A stretch of 64,000 nucleotides of DNA, taken from positions 3,720,001 through 3,784,000 of the forward strand of contig JAETXT010000009.1 of the NCBI GenBank assembly GCA_019188255.1, given 5' to 3'. The notes below the pieces were generated by a model. It was not told the origin of the DNA, did no database searches, and worked only from the letters and a program-made list of their open reading frames with translations. This DNA is from Verticillium longisporum (lineage: Eukaryota; Ascomycota; Sordariomycetes; Glomerellales; Plectosphaerellaceae). Of this stretch, positions 34,209-47,427 are shown in pieces. A program made the position numbers and the translations under genes. Each line of letters starts with the position of its first letter. Within the stretch, counting starts at the first letter, position 1.

Positions 34209-35710
34209 GATGAAGATGGGATGCCGACTGCCAGGGTTACAGGCGACGATAGTTCAGGACTCAGACCAGCACCCTGTCCTCTGAGGCCATCGTGATCTCT
34301 GCCATTTATACCTTATGTCCCCCCGAGTCCCCCAGCGATCCCGAAAACAAGTTGGAAGAAAACTCTCCATGGTCATGCCGATCGCTGCCTTCCAATGGAG
34401 ACGTCAGCCAGGACACCACCCAGTAGCAGGCCTCGCAGCCAAGGGCACGCCGGGCCCAGCAGGGAAAGCCTAATTAACGCACGCGGGGCATGCGCCAGCC
34501 TGCCGGGCCATGCCATGTCACCCCGTCATGACGTCCATACGGGAATCATGGAAGAGGGGGCGAAGAGAGGAAATCCCGGGCACACCGGGGCGATCGGGGC
34601 TTGCGCTCAATTGACTTCATCGGGTGGCGCTTGTGGGGGCAAGACTACTGCACGACCGGCAGAGGCAGATGCGGAGAAGCTCTCTTGGTCGCGCAAACCC
34701 TCGCCTCAACCGGGCGTCGAGACGGCTCAGTCTGTCTGCCGGGGCGGGCTAAAGGGGGGGCTAAAGACGGGTACAGCTCATGACGAAGGGGGCTTGCGGG
34801 GGAGAGAGAGAAGAAGGACGGGCGTGGAGAAGATAGATAGAAGCACCGAATATTTTCACGAGCATCCACTGCATTCTGGGGCTATGGGCCTGCGCCATGG
34901 GCTTCTTCAGGCCTCTTGCAGGTTTGTGGGATCATCAGAGGTTGGCGACCGGCTTGGCTGGTCGGGGATCGCTCCGTGCTGGCCTCTTCAGCACTCAGCA
35001 CAGCTTTTTTTTACAGGCTTCAGTGGCTGCCCTAGACTGCACGACTTGGCTGGACGACAGTGTCCGAGTCATTGTGTTGCATTGATGGCAAGTTTGATGG
35101 ACCAGGTTTGACAAAGCAGGGTGCTGGGCTGACATTCTTCATCGCCATCGTAGGCTTCTTCAGCAAACATGGCGCCTCTCGTGTTCAAGTTGCGGTCTAC
35201 TTAGCAGCCCAACGTCAGATCAACAACAACGAGGAAGCACTCCTTGGTACAACATGGCGAACAACTTGTCATTGATTTGACGACAGTCGACTTGCTGGGT
35301 CGGATTACCACCTCAATGGTTCTACAATCCCTCCCATAAATACATAACCCACCTCGCCGCTGGACTTTTCTGTCTACGATTACCAGGAGATGCCAAATTG
35401 ACTGATCTGTTTGACGTTTTAGACCTGAACCTATGGACATGCAGGTGCATCTCCATTGTCCGCGGCCGGATCACGTGCGACAACGACTGCCAACGAGAAT
35501 GCTGCACGCAAGCGCCGACATCATCTCATAGCCGCCGACCATGAGCCCATCAGTCGGTTGGATGGAGCCTGATCATATATCTGCTGGCATGCCCCGCTCA
35601 TCGAGGCCGGTTCACTTTCTTCATTCTGTATTACTCCTCGAATTCCTATGATTCATCAATTGTCTGAAGAACATTCTGTTTCCAGAAACTGGCGACCACG
35701 TTCACCACCA
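34209..35710. other. Intergenic, divergent promoter region
   Basis: Lies between the GH32 start (minus) and the PNP-domain gene (plus). The 238-codon plus-strand frame at 34395-35111 has no recognisable domain and biased composition; I treat it as non-coding. Confidence 0.4.
34304..34310 (-). promoter_or_regulatory. TATA box of the GH32 gene
   Basis: TATAAAT on the minus strand, about 96 bases upstream of the ATG at 34208. Confidence 0.55.
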
Positions 35711-36886
35711 ATGGCAGACCGGCAACAGTATACCATCGGCTGGATCTCCGCCCTCTCCACTGAGTCCGTCGCCGCCCAAGCCCTGCTCGACGAAGAGCAC
35801 GATGACATCCGCATCCGCCCTCAGAATGACAACAACAACTACACTCTAGGCCGGATTGGCCATCACAATGTTGTCATCGCCATACTGCCGGATGGCGAGT
35901 ACGGGGCTGCCTCAGCAGCTGCAGTGGCTCGAGACATGCTACGAAGTTTTCCGAATGTGCGTCTTGGCCTTCTGGTAGGCATCGGCAGCGGAGCGCCCAG
36001 TTCGAAGCAGGATATACGGCTTGGTGATGTCGTCGTCAGTAGTCTCTCCGGGGGAAGAGGCGGGGTGTTTCAATACGACCATGGCAAGGCCCTCCAAACA
36101 GGGGATGTCTCGTTCCAACACACGGACTTCCTTAATCAACCTCCAATGGCCCTCCGGACGGCCGTCGCTGCGCTGAAGAGTACACACATAAGAAAGGGGC
36201 ATCAGCTGAACGCCAAGGTCGAAGAAGCGCTGCAGAAGTGGCCGCGGCTGAAGGTCGAGTATTCACGCCCACCACCAGAAAGCGACCGCCTCTACAAGTC
36301 TGATATCCTGCACGCAAATCCACGTCATGACTGCGGGGCTGTATGTGGCAGCGATCCAGCACTTCTGGTGAGCAGGACGAAGCGCGGCGAGTATCAGGAT
36401 GATCCTGCAATTCACTATGGGTTGATTGCGAGCGCAAATCGGCTGATGGAAGACGTGCGGGTTCGCGATCGAATGTCAGCCGAAAATGGCGTCCTATGCT
36501 TTGAGATGGAGACAGCTGGCTTGATGAACCACTTCCCATGCCTGGTGATCAAAGGCATCAGCGACTACGCCGACTCGCACAAGAGCAAGGAGTGGCAAGG
36601 CTTTGCAGCCATGACAGCGGCGGCCTATGCCAAAGAGCTTCTTTCGTCCATCCCGCCCGATCAACCACGTCAGGAGACGCCAAGTCCTCAACTGATTTCG
36701 GGTAAGTACGCGGCGATGTGGAGATGCGGTTACACTCTGGATGCGTTTCAACTGACATCTAAGACAGATCCATTGCTTCATAAGATTGTTATATACGATA
36801 CGCGTGAAGCTTTAGCCGGTAAAACGCATGAGCTGAACATGCGGTCCGACAACGGGAAGCGAATCAAATGTCCCAATAGTCTCTGA
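35711..36886 (+). CDS. Nucleoside phosphorylase (PNP_UDP) domain protein, NLR effector-domain type
   Basis: The domain is the purine/uridine phosphorylase-like fold that fungi use as the N-terminal effector domain of many STAND/NLR-like proteins. Exons are 35711-36701 and 36768-36886; the intron has GTAAGT donor and GACAG acceptor, giving 369 residues. The start MADRQQYTIGWISALSTES is the standard beginning; an ATG 21 codons upstream is in frame. Typical blocks are LDEEHDDI, NYTLGRIGHHNVVIAILPDG, GLLVGIGSGAPS, DIRLGDVVVS, NGVLCFEMETAGLMNHFPCL, VIKGISDYADSHKSKEWQGF and AAAYAKELLSSIP. The phosphorylase active-site EMETAG and SDYAD motifs are intact. No NACHT or NB-ARC P-loop, ankyrin, TPR or WD repeat follows before the stop, so it is a stand-alone or truncated member. 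It lies 1 kb from the retrotransposon block. Confidence 0.88.
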   Translation: MADRQQYTIGWISALSTESVAAQALLDEEHDDIRIRPQNDNNNYTLGRIGHHNVVIAILPDGEYGAASAAAVARDMLRSFPNVRLGLLVGIGSGAPSSKQDIRLGDVVVSSLSGGRGGVFQYDHGKALQTGDVSFQHTDFLNQPPMALRTAVAALKSTHIRKGHQLNAKVEEALQKWPRLKVEYSRPPPESDRLYKSDILHANPRHDCGAVCGSDPALLVSRTKRGEYQDDPAIHYGLIASANRLMEDVRVRDRMSAENGVLCFEMETAGLMNHFPCLVIKGISDYADSHKSKEWQGFAAMTAAAYAKELLSSIPPDQPRQETPSPQLISGKYAAMWRCGYTLDAFQLTSKTDPLLHKIVIYDTREALAGKTHELNMRSDNGKRIKCPNSL

Positions 36887-37455
36887 GCATCCAGGTACAG
36901 GGACACGACTACAGTCATACCAGCCAGGTTGCGGATACTTTGAGATGAGTGCAAAACGATATCGAAACATGTGGTAGAATCATACTCAGGAATGAACTCT
37001 AGATCTCAATCGACCTTAGATGGGAAAACCACCTTGCAAATTATTTCTCTCTCCCTTGCACAAGTTTGGAGCACGAGCCACTAAGTACTGAAGGAACGCC
37101 GAAGAAAGTGCAGAATAGCATTGCGGACTTTGCGCTCAGTTATAGCCAGCGTTTTCGCACTGCTCGACATAGCTCTTGGCTCAATATCGCCCGGTGAAAC
37201 GGAGCCACTGACGCGAGGAGCGGATTGAGTTGCATCATGGATCGATGAGGCTCATAAATTTCTTTTTGTGAGGCTTGTATATGTCTAGGACCTTCGTGAG
37301 CTCCTCTATAGAGGAAAGCAGTAAGCTGAAGGGCTCGAGTAATTTACATACTAGATACACGACATGCATGGAGTGACGCTAGTACCGTCCGTGTTAAAAG
37401 ATTCATTTTTTTCTTGGAGCGAGCCGCCAGTGCGACTCAAATGCTTCAAGACATA
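36887..37455. other. Intergenic, possible continuation of a gene relic
   Basis: No clear coding sequence. It may contain the decayed 3' part of the minus-strand relic at 37456-37926. Confidence 0.3.
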
Positions 37456-37926
37456 TCAAGTATCTGCGCTACATGACGTCTGGTACCGCTCCCAAGGATA
37501 GGCTGTCCATCTGCCTTGAAAAAGAGCTGTATCCTTCTGTAAGTTCCCATGGCTAGTAGAGATCATGCTAGTGGCAGTAATCCACGCTAACGGGACTGAA
37601 ATACACGCTGCTAATCTCAAGGCCCAGATGTTAAATGTTTTAACCCAGTCAGCTCCTAGGACGGGTTCTGCAGCCAGGTTAGATGTTTTGTCTGAGATGC
37701 TTTGTTGAAGCAACCTCCAAGCCAGAGTTAGGTACGTCTCAGCATTCGATGCCCAATTCAACGTTCTCACGGGTTCTAAAGTCTCCCAGATAAATATGCA
37801 AATGTTGTAAGTGAGGAGGATCATCTTCTCCGGCGACAAACATCACCGGTTGAGGGTAGAAGGCGGTCAATAGATCTAATCGCGAATTGTTCGATACGAA
37901 TGCTACTAAAGGCAACTGCCTGAATA
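37456..37926 (-). pseudogene. Relic of a membrane-protein gene cut by the retrotransposon
   Basis: On the minus strand a protein-like stretch (FRQLPLVAFVSNNSRLD, then FYPQPVMFVAGEDDPPHLQH and YLGDFRTRENVELGIEC) begins directly at the LTR edge and ends at a TGA at 37741-37739. A different frame then continues with TYLTLAWRLLQQSISD and ADWVKTFNIWALRLA, which contains a plausible transmembrane helix. The two parts read as one protein interrupted by a one-base slip. The 5' part would lie beyond the 14.5-kb transposon block, where I find only doubtful fragments (52542-52823, minus). Family unknown to me. Confidence 0.45.
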
Positions 37927-38137
37927 TGTGTAAGGGGCTGGTCGTCGAGCGTCGCGCTGGGACGAGGCCTTGAATATATTATTATTAGATAAAGAATAAG
38001 AATAAGAAGAATGCTATAATAGCTCTTTATACCCCTTTATAATAGAAAACAAGGGGTCGCATAGGAGCCTACCTACGAACTAGCTATTAAGGCGTAGCCT
38101 TAGCTTTATAGCTTAGCTAGGTATAACCTATAATAAT
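37927..38137. repeat. Left LTR of the Gypsy element
   Basis: Starts TGTGTAAGGGGC. Its outer 50 bases keep CG/TG-rich normal sequence while its inner part is RIP-mutated. It matches 52176-52387 along its whole length apart from RIP-type transitions. Confidence 0.85.
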
Positions 38138-41100
38138 ATCCCCCTTTATATAGGTTATATATTATAATTATCGTAAATTTCGAAGTAAATCCGTTTATTT
38201 ATTATAGTATTATTATTTAATTATTAAAGTAAATATAGCTAGCTTTTATAAGGAATCCGTTATTCCTTTTATACGTTTCCTTTATTATTCTAGGTTAAGT
38301 TTCGAGTTTCTTTCTCCTCTTAACTCTATCTATTTATACTATTACTATTATTACCCCTATCCTCGTAAATTACAATTCTAATATAGGAAGTATTATATAT
38401 TTAGGTTAATATTTATTAATTTCTCTATAATTATTAAAATAGTTTATTATAAGTTTTATATATCTTCGTAGAATTATCTTAGTTCTTTCTTAGCTATTAT
38501 ATTTTCATTAATATATTAAATACTTTAATAGATTTATATAAATATTATTATTATTATAATAATAAGATTATTATATTATTATTAATATAATATAATATTA
38601 ATATATTTTAGATATCTATTTATACTTCCTATACTTATAATATTCCTACCCCTAATAGTATTACTATTATTACTCCCTCTAAGAGTAATAATAATAATAA
38701 TATAAATACCTTTATTATATATTACGTTTCCCGTATTAATTCTATAATAGAATCCCGCCTCTATACCTAAGCGCTCTAAGAAAGGCGTTAATATTTAGTA
38801 TACTTAGTTCTATTACCTTTATATCGTTCGCTTAATTACTAATTATATTTAAATTAATATCTAGGAGTAGTACTTAAGTATACCCGGTTATAACTATATA
38901 TACTATAATTAGTATAATAAGTATTCCTATATTATAATATCGCTACGTTTTTTAACGTTTTTTATTATAAATACTAGCTATAAGTACTTTAAATACGCTT
39001 ATACTAATTACCCCTATATTACTATAATCCCTAAAGCTTATACTACTATTATTACCCTCGTTAATACTACTACTACTTATATCGCTAACGATAATACTAT
39101 AATATATTTACGTTCTTATTCTATCTTCGCTTCTAATTCGTTTCTAATTTATAATAGACCTACTATATTTAGGAGGACGCTATTACTACGTTCTACTAGA
39201 CCGAGAATACTACCTATATTATATATATTAAGGCTATTATTAAGGCTATTACTCTATCCCCTATAGTTACTACCCCCGCCCCTACTACTTTCTCGTAGCC
39301 TATTAATGCTGCCCTTATTATTTATAAGCTAGCCGTTTAAGCTAGTCTTAATTATATAGAGTTATTCCTCGAGCGCCTTATTACTATTACTAAGGCCGAT
39401 ATAGACTCTAAGGTCGCTAAAGAGGAGCTTACTACTTAGGATAAGGAATAAGCGGCTTTATTATATTTTTAGAGTTTTTCTAGAGCGTTTTTATTACGTT
39501 TTCGTATCGTTTAGGCTATATCGATATAAAGGAGTTACTTTAATAGCTCCCTTTTAATTTATAGTTTTTATTTATTACTTTAATATTATTTAAGGGTAGT
39601 CCGCTTTAATAGGCTACTTAATTAGTAATAGTATCTATTTAAGACTAAGTTAAATATATTATAGTTATATAGCTTACTTTAGGCTTCTTCCTTATTTTTA
39701 TTATAATTATTTACTAATAAGAGTCTATAGGCTTATCGTTTTCTTAGATTAGGTTATATTATCCTTTAAATTCCTTTAATATATTAATATCTTTAAGTCT
39801 AGAGATTAGTTCCTATATTAATTCGGAGTATCCTTATTATAATACTAGTACTTCTTAATAGGACCTTCTATTTCTTTATTATATCCTTATATAGAATATC
39901 TTATTAACTAGCTATATTACTCTAGTAATATCCTTATAGATAGGCTTAGGTCGCTTATTATATATTAACTATCCTAGTAGGGGGTTATTATAAATATAAT
40001 AGAGGAGGTCTATATAGAACCTAGAATATACCCTACTTAGTATATTAAGCTCTATTATATATAAGCTAATAACCTTTATTATATAGTATTTCTAATATAA
40101 TTCGTTAAGCTTCTTAGATAGCCTCTTTATCTTAAAGTTAATTAGTAATAGCTAAATATAGTTACTTATTCTATATCTTTCCGATAATTACTTCTAGTAA
40201 TTAGCGTTTTCCTCTATCCTTATCTAGGCTATTATTATACTAGTTTATATAAAGTCTATTATTTCCTAAAAGTATTCTATTAATTCTCTTACTTTAAATT
40301 CGTAATATCTTAATAATAGTATCTAGCTAATTTATATCTAGTCGACGTAGTAATTATAAATAGTAAAGAAGGGGCTTACCCTAATCGTCGAACTAGCTTA
40401 ATTATTAATAACTAGCTAGGTAATCGCTAAGTAGCTATACTAATTATCCTATATATAATAGATATAAGGCCTAAAATATATTTATATCTCCTAGTTAAGC
40501 TATTCTAAACTCCTATCTATTTATAAGTAATATACTATATTAAGTCGCTACTTTATATTAGCGAGTAGATAGAAGTAAGCCTAGAACCTATTTATCTAAT
40601 TCGAGCCTCTATTATTAATTATCGACTTTAGTATTCTATAGTATCGGAAGTAATAGTTTAAGAATTATTTAATATAGGCTTCTATATTTATTAACTCTAT
40701 TATTTCTAGGATAACCGATTTTAAGAGCTTATTAGTAATTACTTATAGGTAGTATAGCTTCCTAGGCCCTATTAATAATAGGTCTATTATAAAATCTATA
40801 GTAAGGTTATAATAGATATATTATAGGATTAATAGGGGTTTTAAGAGGCTACGCTTTAAATTATACTAGATCTTCGACTATCTATATATATTATAGTTCC
40901 TAAGGAACTATTATATATCCTATAATTACCCTAGCTAGAAGAATTATTAAGCTATAGCTATAATCGTATTATCCCTACCTATATAGCTATAAGTCTTAAT
41001 ATTATAAGTCTTTTAGATAATCTTTATCTATAGTACTTTATTATCTTAGCTATTAAGTACTTATTTCCTCTCTTTAAACGTTAGATCGCTTATAATATTA

Positions 41101-43675
41101 ATATTATACTCTAATATTTATACTCTTAATTATAAGTTAGGGAAAAACTAATAATCTCCTTATAAAATTATTACTTTTATAATATAATACTATTAATCCC
41201 CTTCCTAGGCTTTAATCTAAAGTCTCTTAAGCTTAGCGTTTATTAGGAAGTATACCTTAAGTCCTCAAATTATATCGATATATCTAATACTTAGAATATA
41301 TTCTTAATAACTTTTTATAATATTATTATTAAATATCTATAAATAGTATACTTATATTAGATTATCTATTCTAATTAATACTATATCTTATTTATAATAG
41401 GAGAGTATATTTATAGCTATATTCTTATTACCTTTCTTATATATTAGCTAGAGATTAAACTCTATTAATTATCTAGCTTAATAATTCTATCTTTTTAATA
41501 GATCTTACTTAATTATAAAATATTCTAAATTCTTATAATTAATTAATATAGTAAATTTATAGCTCTTTAGCTCTATCCTCTATACTTCTAAGTACTAGAT
41601 TACTACTAGGAGCTCTTTATCGTAAATAGGGTAATTATACTTAGCCCTTATTAATTTATAAGAATAATATACTATTACCCTTTATTAGCTATCCTTAACT
41701 ATTTAAGATATTACTCCTCTTATAATTATCCTAGAATAATCGATTTCTATTAAAGTATCTAGGGCTAAGTTAAAGTCTATAAATATTAGCTTTTCTTAGA
41801 AGCGCCTTTTTAGTTCTTAGAATATTACTTCCTCTTCGCTTCCCAATTTAAAAACTATATTCTTTCTAGTAAATTTTATTAAAAGTATTATTAATTCTAT
41901 AAAGTCCTATATAAAGATATAATAGTAGTTTACGAAGTTAAGGAAACTCTATATCCCTATAATTATCGTCGATACCTCTTATTCTAAGATAGCTCTTAGC
42001 TTTTTAGGGTTATAAGATACCCCTTTTCTAGCCTTAATAATAAATCCGAAGTACTTTATTTTAATTATATTAAACTTATATTTCTTTAGGTCGAGATATA
42101 GCCTAGCTATTATAAGTAATCTAAATATCCGCTAGACTTTTACTTTATAATCTCTCTAAGACCTATTAGAGTAGATTAGGATATTATCTATATACATTAT
42201 AATATAATTATCTAAATACTCCTTAAAAACGCTATTAATATATTTCTAGAAAGTTACTAGAATATTACTTAGGCTAAATAGGTATATTAGCTATTCGAAT
42301 AGCCTAAATTATATCCTAAAGGCTATTTTCTCTTTATATTTAAGTATTATCCTAATCTTATAGAAAGCTATTATTATATCGAGTTTCGTAAACTACTTTA
42401 TATTAATTAAGTTATAAAGTATTTCTATAATTAATAATAAAGAGTAATAGTTTCGCTTTAATATTATATTAAATATTCTATAATTATAGTAAAAATATAG
42501 TCCTCTTCTTAATTTCTTTATAAAGAATATTAATACTAAATTAATTAAATTATTAGCTTATATAAATCCTTTATCGAGGAGGTCTATTAAGGTCTTCTTT
42601 AAGATTAGGAGCTCTTCCTAGTTTATTTAATATAGTAGCCCCTAGAATAGTTTAGCTTCTTTATTATTATTATCTTATTCTAGGTTTACTTTATAGTTTA
42701 TATTAAGTTAATATAGAAGTAGCTCCTTTACTTTCTTAGTTAAAAATAGATTAGGGAATTCTTATAAGATATTTATAAATATAAAGTCCTTAGGCTAAAT
42801 AGTAATCTTTAATATTAATATTCTAATAATATCTAAGAAGCTTATTATTCTAATTATATAATTAGTAGATTTCCCCTTTATCGTTCCTCTATAAGCTTAT
42901 TAATACTTAGCTATAAATATACTATTAATTATTAGTTTTATTATTCTTATTTCTTAAGAGACCTTCGTTTCTACTTCTCCTCCTATTTATAAATATATTT
43001 ATATTAAACTATATTATAAATAGTCCTTCTAGGGGTCTAGGAGGATATTATTAGATTATATCTAAGGTAAGCCTAGGAATAGGTTATTTATTAGGCTAAG
43101 TATTATATAAGTATATATCGTTTAAATATAGCCTCCTATATCTAGGGGTAGTATAGCGATACCTCTATTTACTTATATATCTACTTATACTAAGAAACCG
43201 CTAAGGGGGCGTCTTCTCTTATCGATTATAAATAAATAAAGTTTCCTTATAAGGGTTTCGTTTATAGCTATATAGTAATTATAATTAGAATCTATAAAGG
43301 CTCGGATTAGGTATTTATTTATAAATACTCCTATTATTATTAATTTATAATACATAAACTATTAAAATATATCCTATCCTAAGTCCTTACCCTTTAACTT
43401 CCTTAATATTTAACTTTATATTAGGGTTCTTCTTTTCCTAAGTCTTATTCTAATTTACTAATATCTCCTATTAACCCTTTATTATTATAGCTTTATTATA
43501 ATTATATATTAATAATAGCTTTTACGACCTTAACCTAAGTCTTATATCGTTTATTATAATATTAAGTAATATATCCTTTCTTTTAATATTTATAATATAT
43601 TTATATATCTTTCCTTATAAATCGTTTCTCCTATTTAGTCCTAATTTAGTTAATATTAAATATATTAAATTAATA

Positions 43676-43951
43676 TGAGGGGATTACTTAGATCGGTAAT
43701 TACTATATAGGATTTACTAATCTAGTAATTACTAGGGCTAGGATTTATAGCTCTTAGGAGTATATAATTTATAGCTTATATAATTAGTAAATTAAATAGG
43801 TATATCTAATTTATATAAATAATAGTAATTTAGAGAGATAGTATTAATAATTATTATAAATCTTATATTACTTACCCTACCTATTTAAAGCTCTTAGATA
43901 TAGCTAAAGTAATAAATTAAGGTTTATATAAATAATAAAGCCCTCTTAATA
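43676..43951. repeat. Left LTR of the Copia element
   Basis: Starts TGAGGGGATTAC and ends near CCCTCTTAATA. Strongly RIP-mutated compared with the right copy. Confidence 0.85.
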
Positions 43952-46900
43952 TTAATTAGTATTAGATTTAATATAATATAGAATAGCTAGAGCTAGAGAA
44001 GTTAAAATCGATCCTATAAATAGTAAATTTACGATATATAAGCTTATCGATTATACTTTATAAGTAATCGTAAGAGTACTATTTACTTTAAATATTTTAG
44101 GACTCTTATAAGAGCTTAATAATAGAGAAACCCTCTATTATATAATCTATAGGAGTACTATCTACTTCGAGTATCTTAGGACTCCTATATTTAATATTAC
44201 TACTTAGGCTATATTATTAATTATTAACCCGATAAATAAAGCTCTATAGAATAGTTAATTAGCTATAATAGAGCTTTAATAAAATTAACGATAATAAGCT
44301 CCTTAGATTATAATAATAGCTCTATAATAGAACTAGAGAGCGCTAAAAAGATATAATAGGAGTTCGATAATATTTTAGAGGAACTTAGAATATTATATTT
44401 AATATAGAAGGTTAGGAAGGGTCTTAATATCGACTTTATTATTAATAGAATAGAATTATAGTTCCCTAGATTACTAGATTTAGTATCTATAGATCTTAAG
44501 AGCATTTAAATCCTTAAAATAATAAGTATATATAGGACTATAAAGGGAGTTTACCTCTTAGAGGCGTTTATTAAAGACTTCTAAGGCTAGACCGAAGAGG
44601 ACTTTAATTCCTATAATATAATGATTATTCGAATATTAAAGGTATATCTAATAGAATATAGGATCCTTCTTCTAAGAATAGTAAATATTAAAACGTTAAT
44701 AAGATTAATATTAATATTCTTATAAAAGGAAATACTTAATATAATAGAATCGATTATTATTAATTAGGATTTAATATTTTAAAGAGTAGAGGAATAGGGA
44801 GATTAATAGGACGATAAATAATAATCTATAGAGAATATTTAGCTATCCTAAATCCGAAAACTATAAATAGGGAAGATAGATCCCTAATAGCCCTTAATTC
44901 TAGGGTTATTTAATTAATAGAATAGATAATCTAATTAATAAGAGATTATACTTTAATTAAGAAGAAATAAGACTTTACTTCTAAATAGTATTTAGAACCT
45001 ATTAGCTTAGTATTATACTCTATTATTATATAAATTAGTAAATTTACTAATTAATAGAACTATAATTAAGTAATTTATATTACTTTAAAATAAAGAGAAT
45101 AATTACTCTAAGGAAATCTATAATATCCTTAATAATAAAATATATATCTTTATAGATATTTATAAACTATTATAAATCCGCTATATATAGTTCTATATAT
45201 TCTTCCTAAATATATTTTTAAAGTATATATAAACTTTCTTCTTAGAGTATATAAACTAGAATATAGGATTCTATTAAGTATATTTAATAATTAAATAATA
45301 GTTTAATTTAGAGATTAATAGAATATAGTATTATATAGATTAAAGCTTAATAACGTTCTACTCTATAATAATAGAAGCTAATAATATAAGAAAGCTATAA
45401 ATAGAAGTTCTCTAGATCCTTCTAGATAGGCTTTAATAGTATTAGAGAGTACTTAGCCCTATATTTAAGGAAGAGATTTATCTCTATATAAATACTCTAA
45501 GAGCGGTTTAAAGTATTTTAGAATTAAAGATTATATTAATAAAATTAAAGTAATCTTTTAATATATTATCTATATAGCTTAAGAATATATTAAAGGTAGA
45601 AGAGAATATTAGAATATTAAAGTACTTCTATATTAATAGACGTTATAGGAGCGGATATCGCTAAGCTAATAGAAGGGGAGATCGTAGAGAATAGTTAGTA
45701 TATAGAACTAATAATTATTAATTATCTAGAATTCGTAAATACTAAATATACTCTAAATTAGATTATAGATCGACGAAGTACTCTCCTAAGGAGTAATAAT
45801 ACTCGAAAGAATAATAGAAATATATATAGGAAGTATATAGGGATTAATAGAAGGGATACTATTAGTTTTTAATAATAATAGAACTTATTAAGAGCTTAGA
45901 ATTAGATAATCCTATTTCCGATAAGCTAGGAATAGATAATACTTTTAAGTCTAATCCTAAGAACGAATTAATAAATACCTATACTATATACTTCCTAATA
46001 AATAAATCGTTCTAATATAGAATTAAAGGGAATAATCTAAAAGCTAAAATAATAGCTCTAATAGAATAGCTCTTTATTTAATATTAGATTAATAGTACTT
46101 CTATTTAATATAATATTATCTTTAATATAAATATAATATTAATTTCTATAATAGGAGCTTTATAATAAGGGCCTTAATAGCTTTAATATTAAGCCTAATA
46201 ATTAATAAATAGGGAATAGGGGCTAGAATAAGATTTAGAGTAAGAAACCCTATATCTATAATAGAGGAGATTACTATTCTAATATTAATTAGGAAAATTA
46301 CGTTCTATATCGTCCTAATAGATACCCTATTCCTACTTTATATTAAAGATATAGATAATCTCGGAATCTATTTAGATAATATATATAATAAGCTAGTAAA
46401 GTATATTAAGGAGATCTAAAAGTATATACTTATTTTTCGTAAATAGAGCTATTTATAGTTCTTCTTAGATATAAAGACCTATAATAGCTCTAGGATTATA
46501 TATATAATAGGGATAAAGAGTAATAGAATAGTATTTCTAATAGAAGTAGAGCTCTAATATATTTATAAATAATTTAGTTATTTATTTATAGAGAAACTAT
46601 AGAACCTATTCTAGAGAGTAGATTACGATATAAATTAGGATATTCTAAAGCTAATAAACTACTTTTACTATTATTATTAGATTAAAGGGAAGTCTCTATA
46701 ATGCTTTAAGTTTATTTTAAGGTTAAATATCGATTTTAATTATAAGATTTTAATTAATATTATATATTTAAATAGAAAGCCTATTCTTTATATAATTAAT
46801 ATAAATATAGGATTCTAATCTATAACTTTTATTATTAATTTTATAGCTTATATAATATAGGAAGCTTTTAAAAGGTATTAATTAAATATATACTTTAGGC

Positions 46901-47312
46901 CTCTAGATATTATAACTATTAATACTAGAATAAACTTTACTTCTATAGAGTTTAGGGTAGAAGTATACTTCCTAAGTATAACCTATTATTAGATCCCTAT
47001 AGAGGCCTATTAATTAATTAATAAGATTAAGAGCTATTATAAATTAATATATAGAGTATATAAGATCTTAAAAGTAGAGTCTTATAATATAAGCCTAGAA
47101 TCGCTACTTTAAGGAACTATAAAGGTAATAAACGATATTATTAAGCTTAATAGATTAGTATTTATATTACTTATATTTAGAATAATACCTAGGATTATTA
47201 TTAATTTAGTGCTTACTACGACCTAAGCGTAGTATACTAAAGCGGTTAATAAAGCGATAATAGAGCTTTAGTAAATAGTTATTAAGCGGAAAGTTAATAA
47301 TACTCTTAATAC

Positions 47313-47427
47313 CTATAATAGATTAGATATTAAATAGTTATTACCAAGTTCGATTCCCACGTAACTCTCATATTTAGAAGTATTTAAATAACTATAATAG
47401 ATTAGATATTAAATAGTTATTACCAAG
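47313..47427. repeat. 36-bp direct repeat with 43-bp spacer inside the Copia element
   Basis: Identical 36-bp copies at 47313-47348 and 47392-47427 (CTATAATAGATTAGATATTA and onward to ACCAAG). Both keep a CA dinucleotide, and the spacer includes TTCGATTCCCACGTAACTC, less RIP-like than its surroundings. It looks like a local duplication. Confidence 0.7.

Noticed and set aside
34395..35111. 238-codon plus-strand frame upstream of the PNP gene
   Set aside because: Low-complexity Gly/Arg/Ser composition, no recognisable family, and it occupies a divergent promoter region.
44308..44505. 65-codon minus-strand frame within the AT-rich block
   Set aside because: Chance frame in RIP-mutated retrotransposon DNA.
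47349..47391. Possible tRNA (TTCGATTCC, B-box-like)
   Set aside because: The flanking bases do not form a T stem and no acceptor or anticodon arm can be built.
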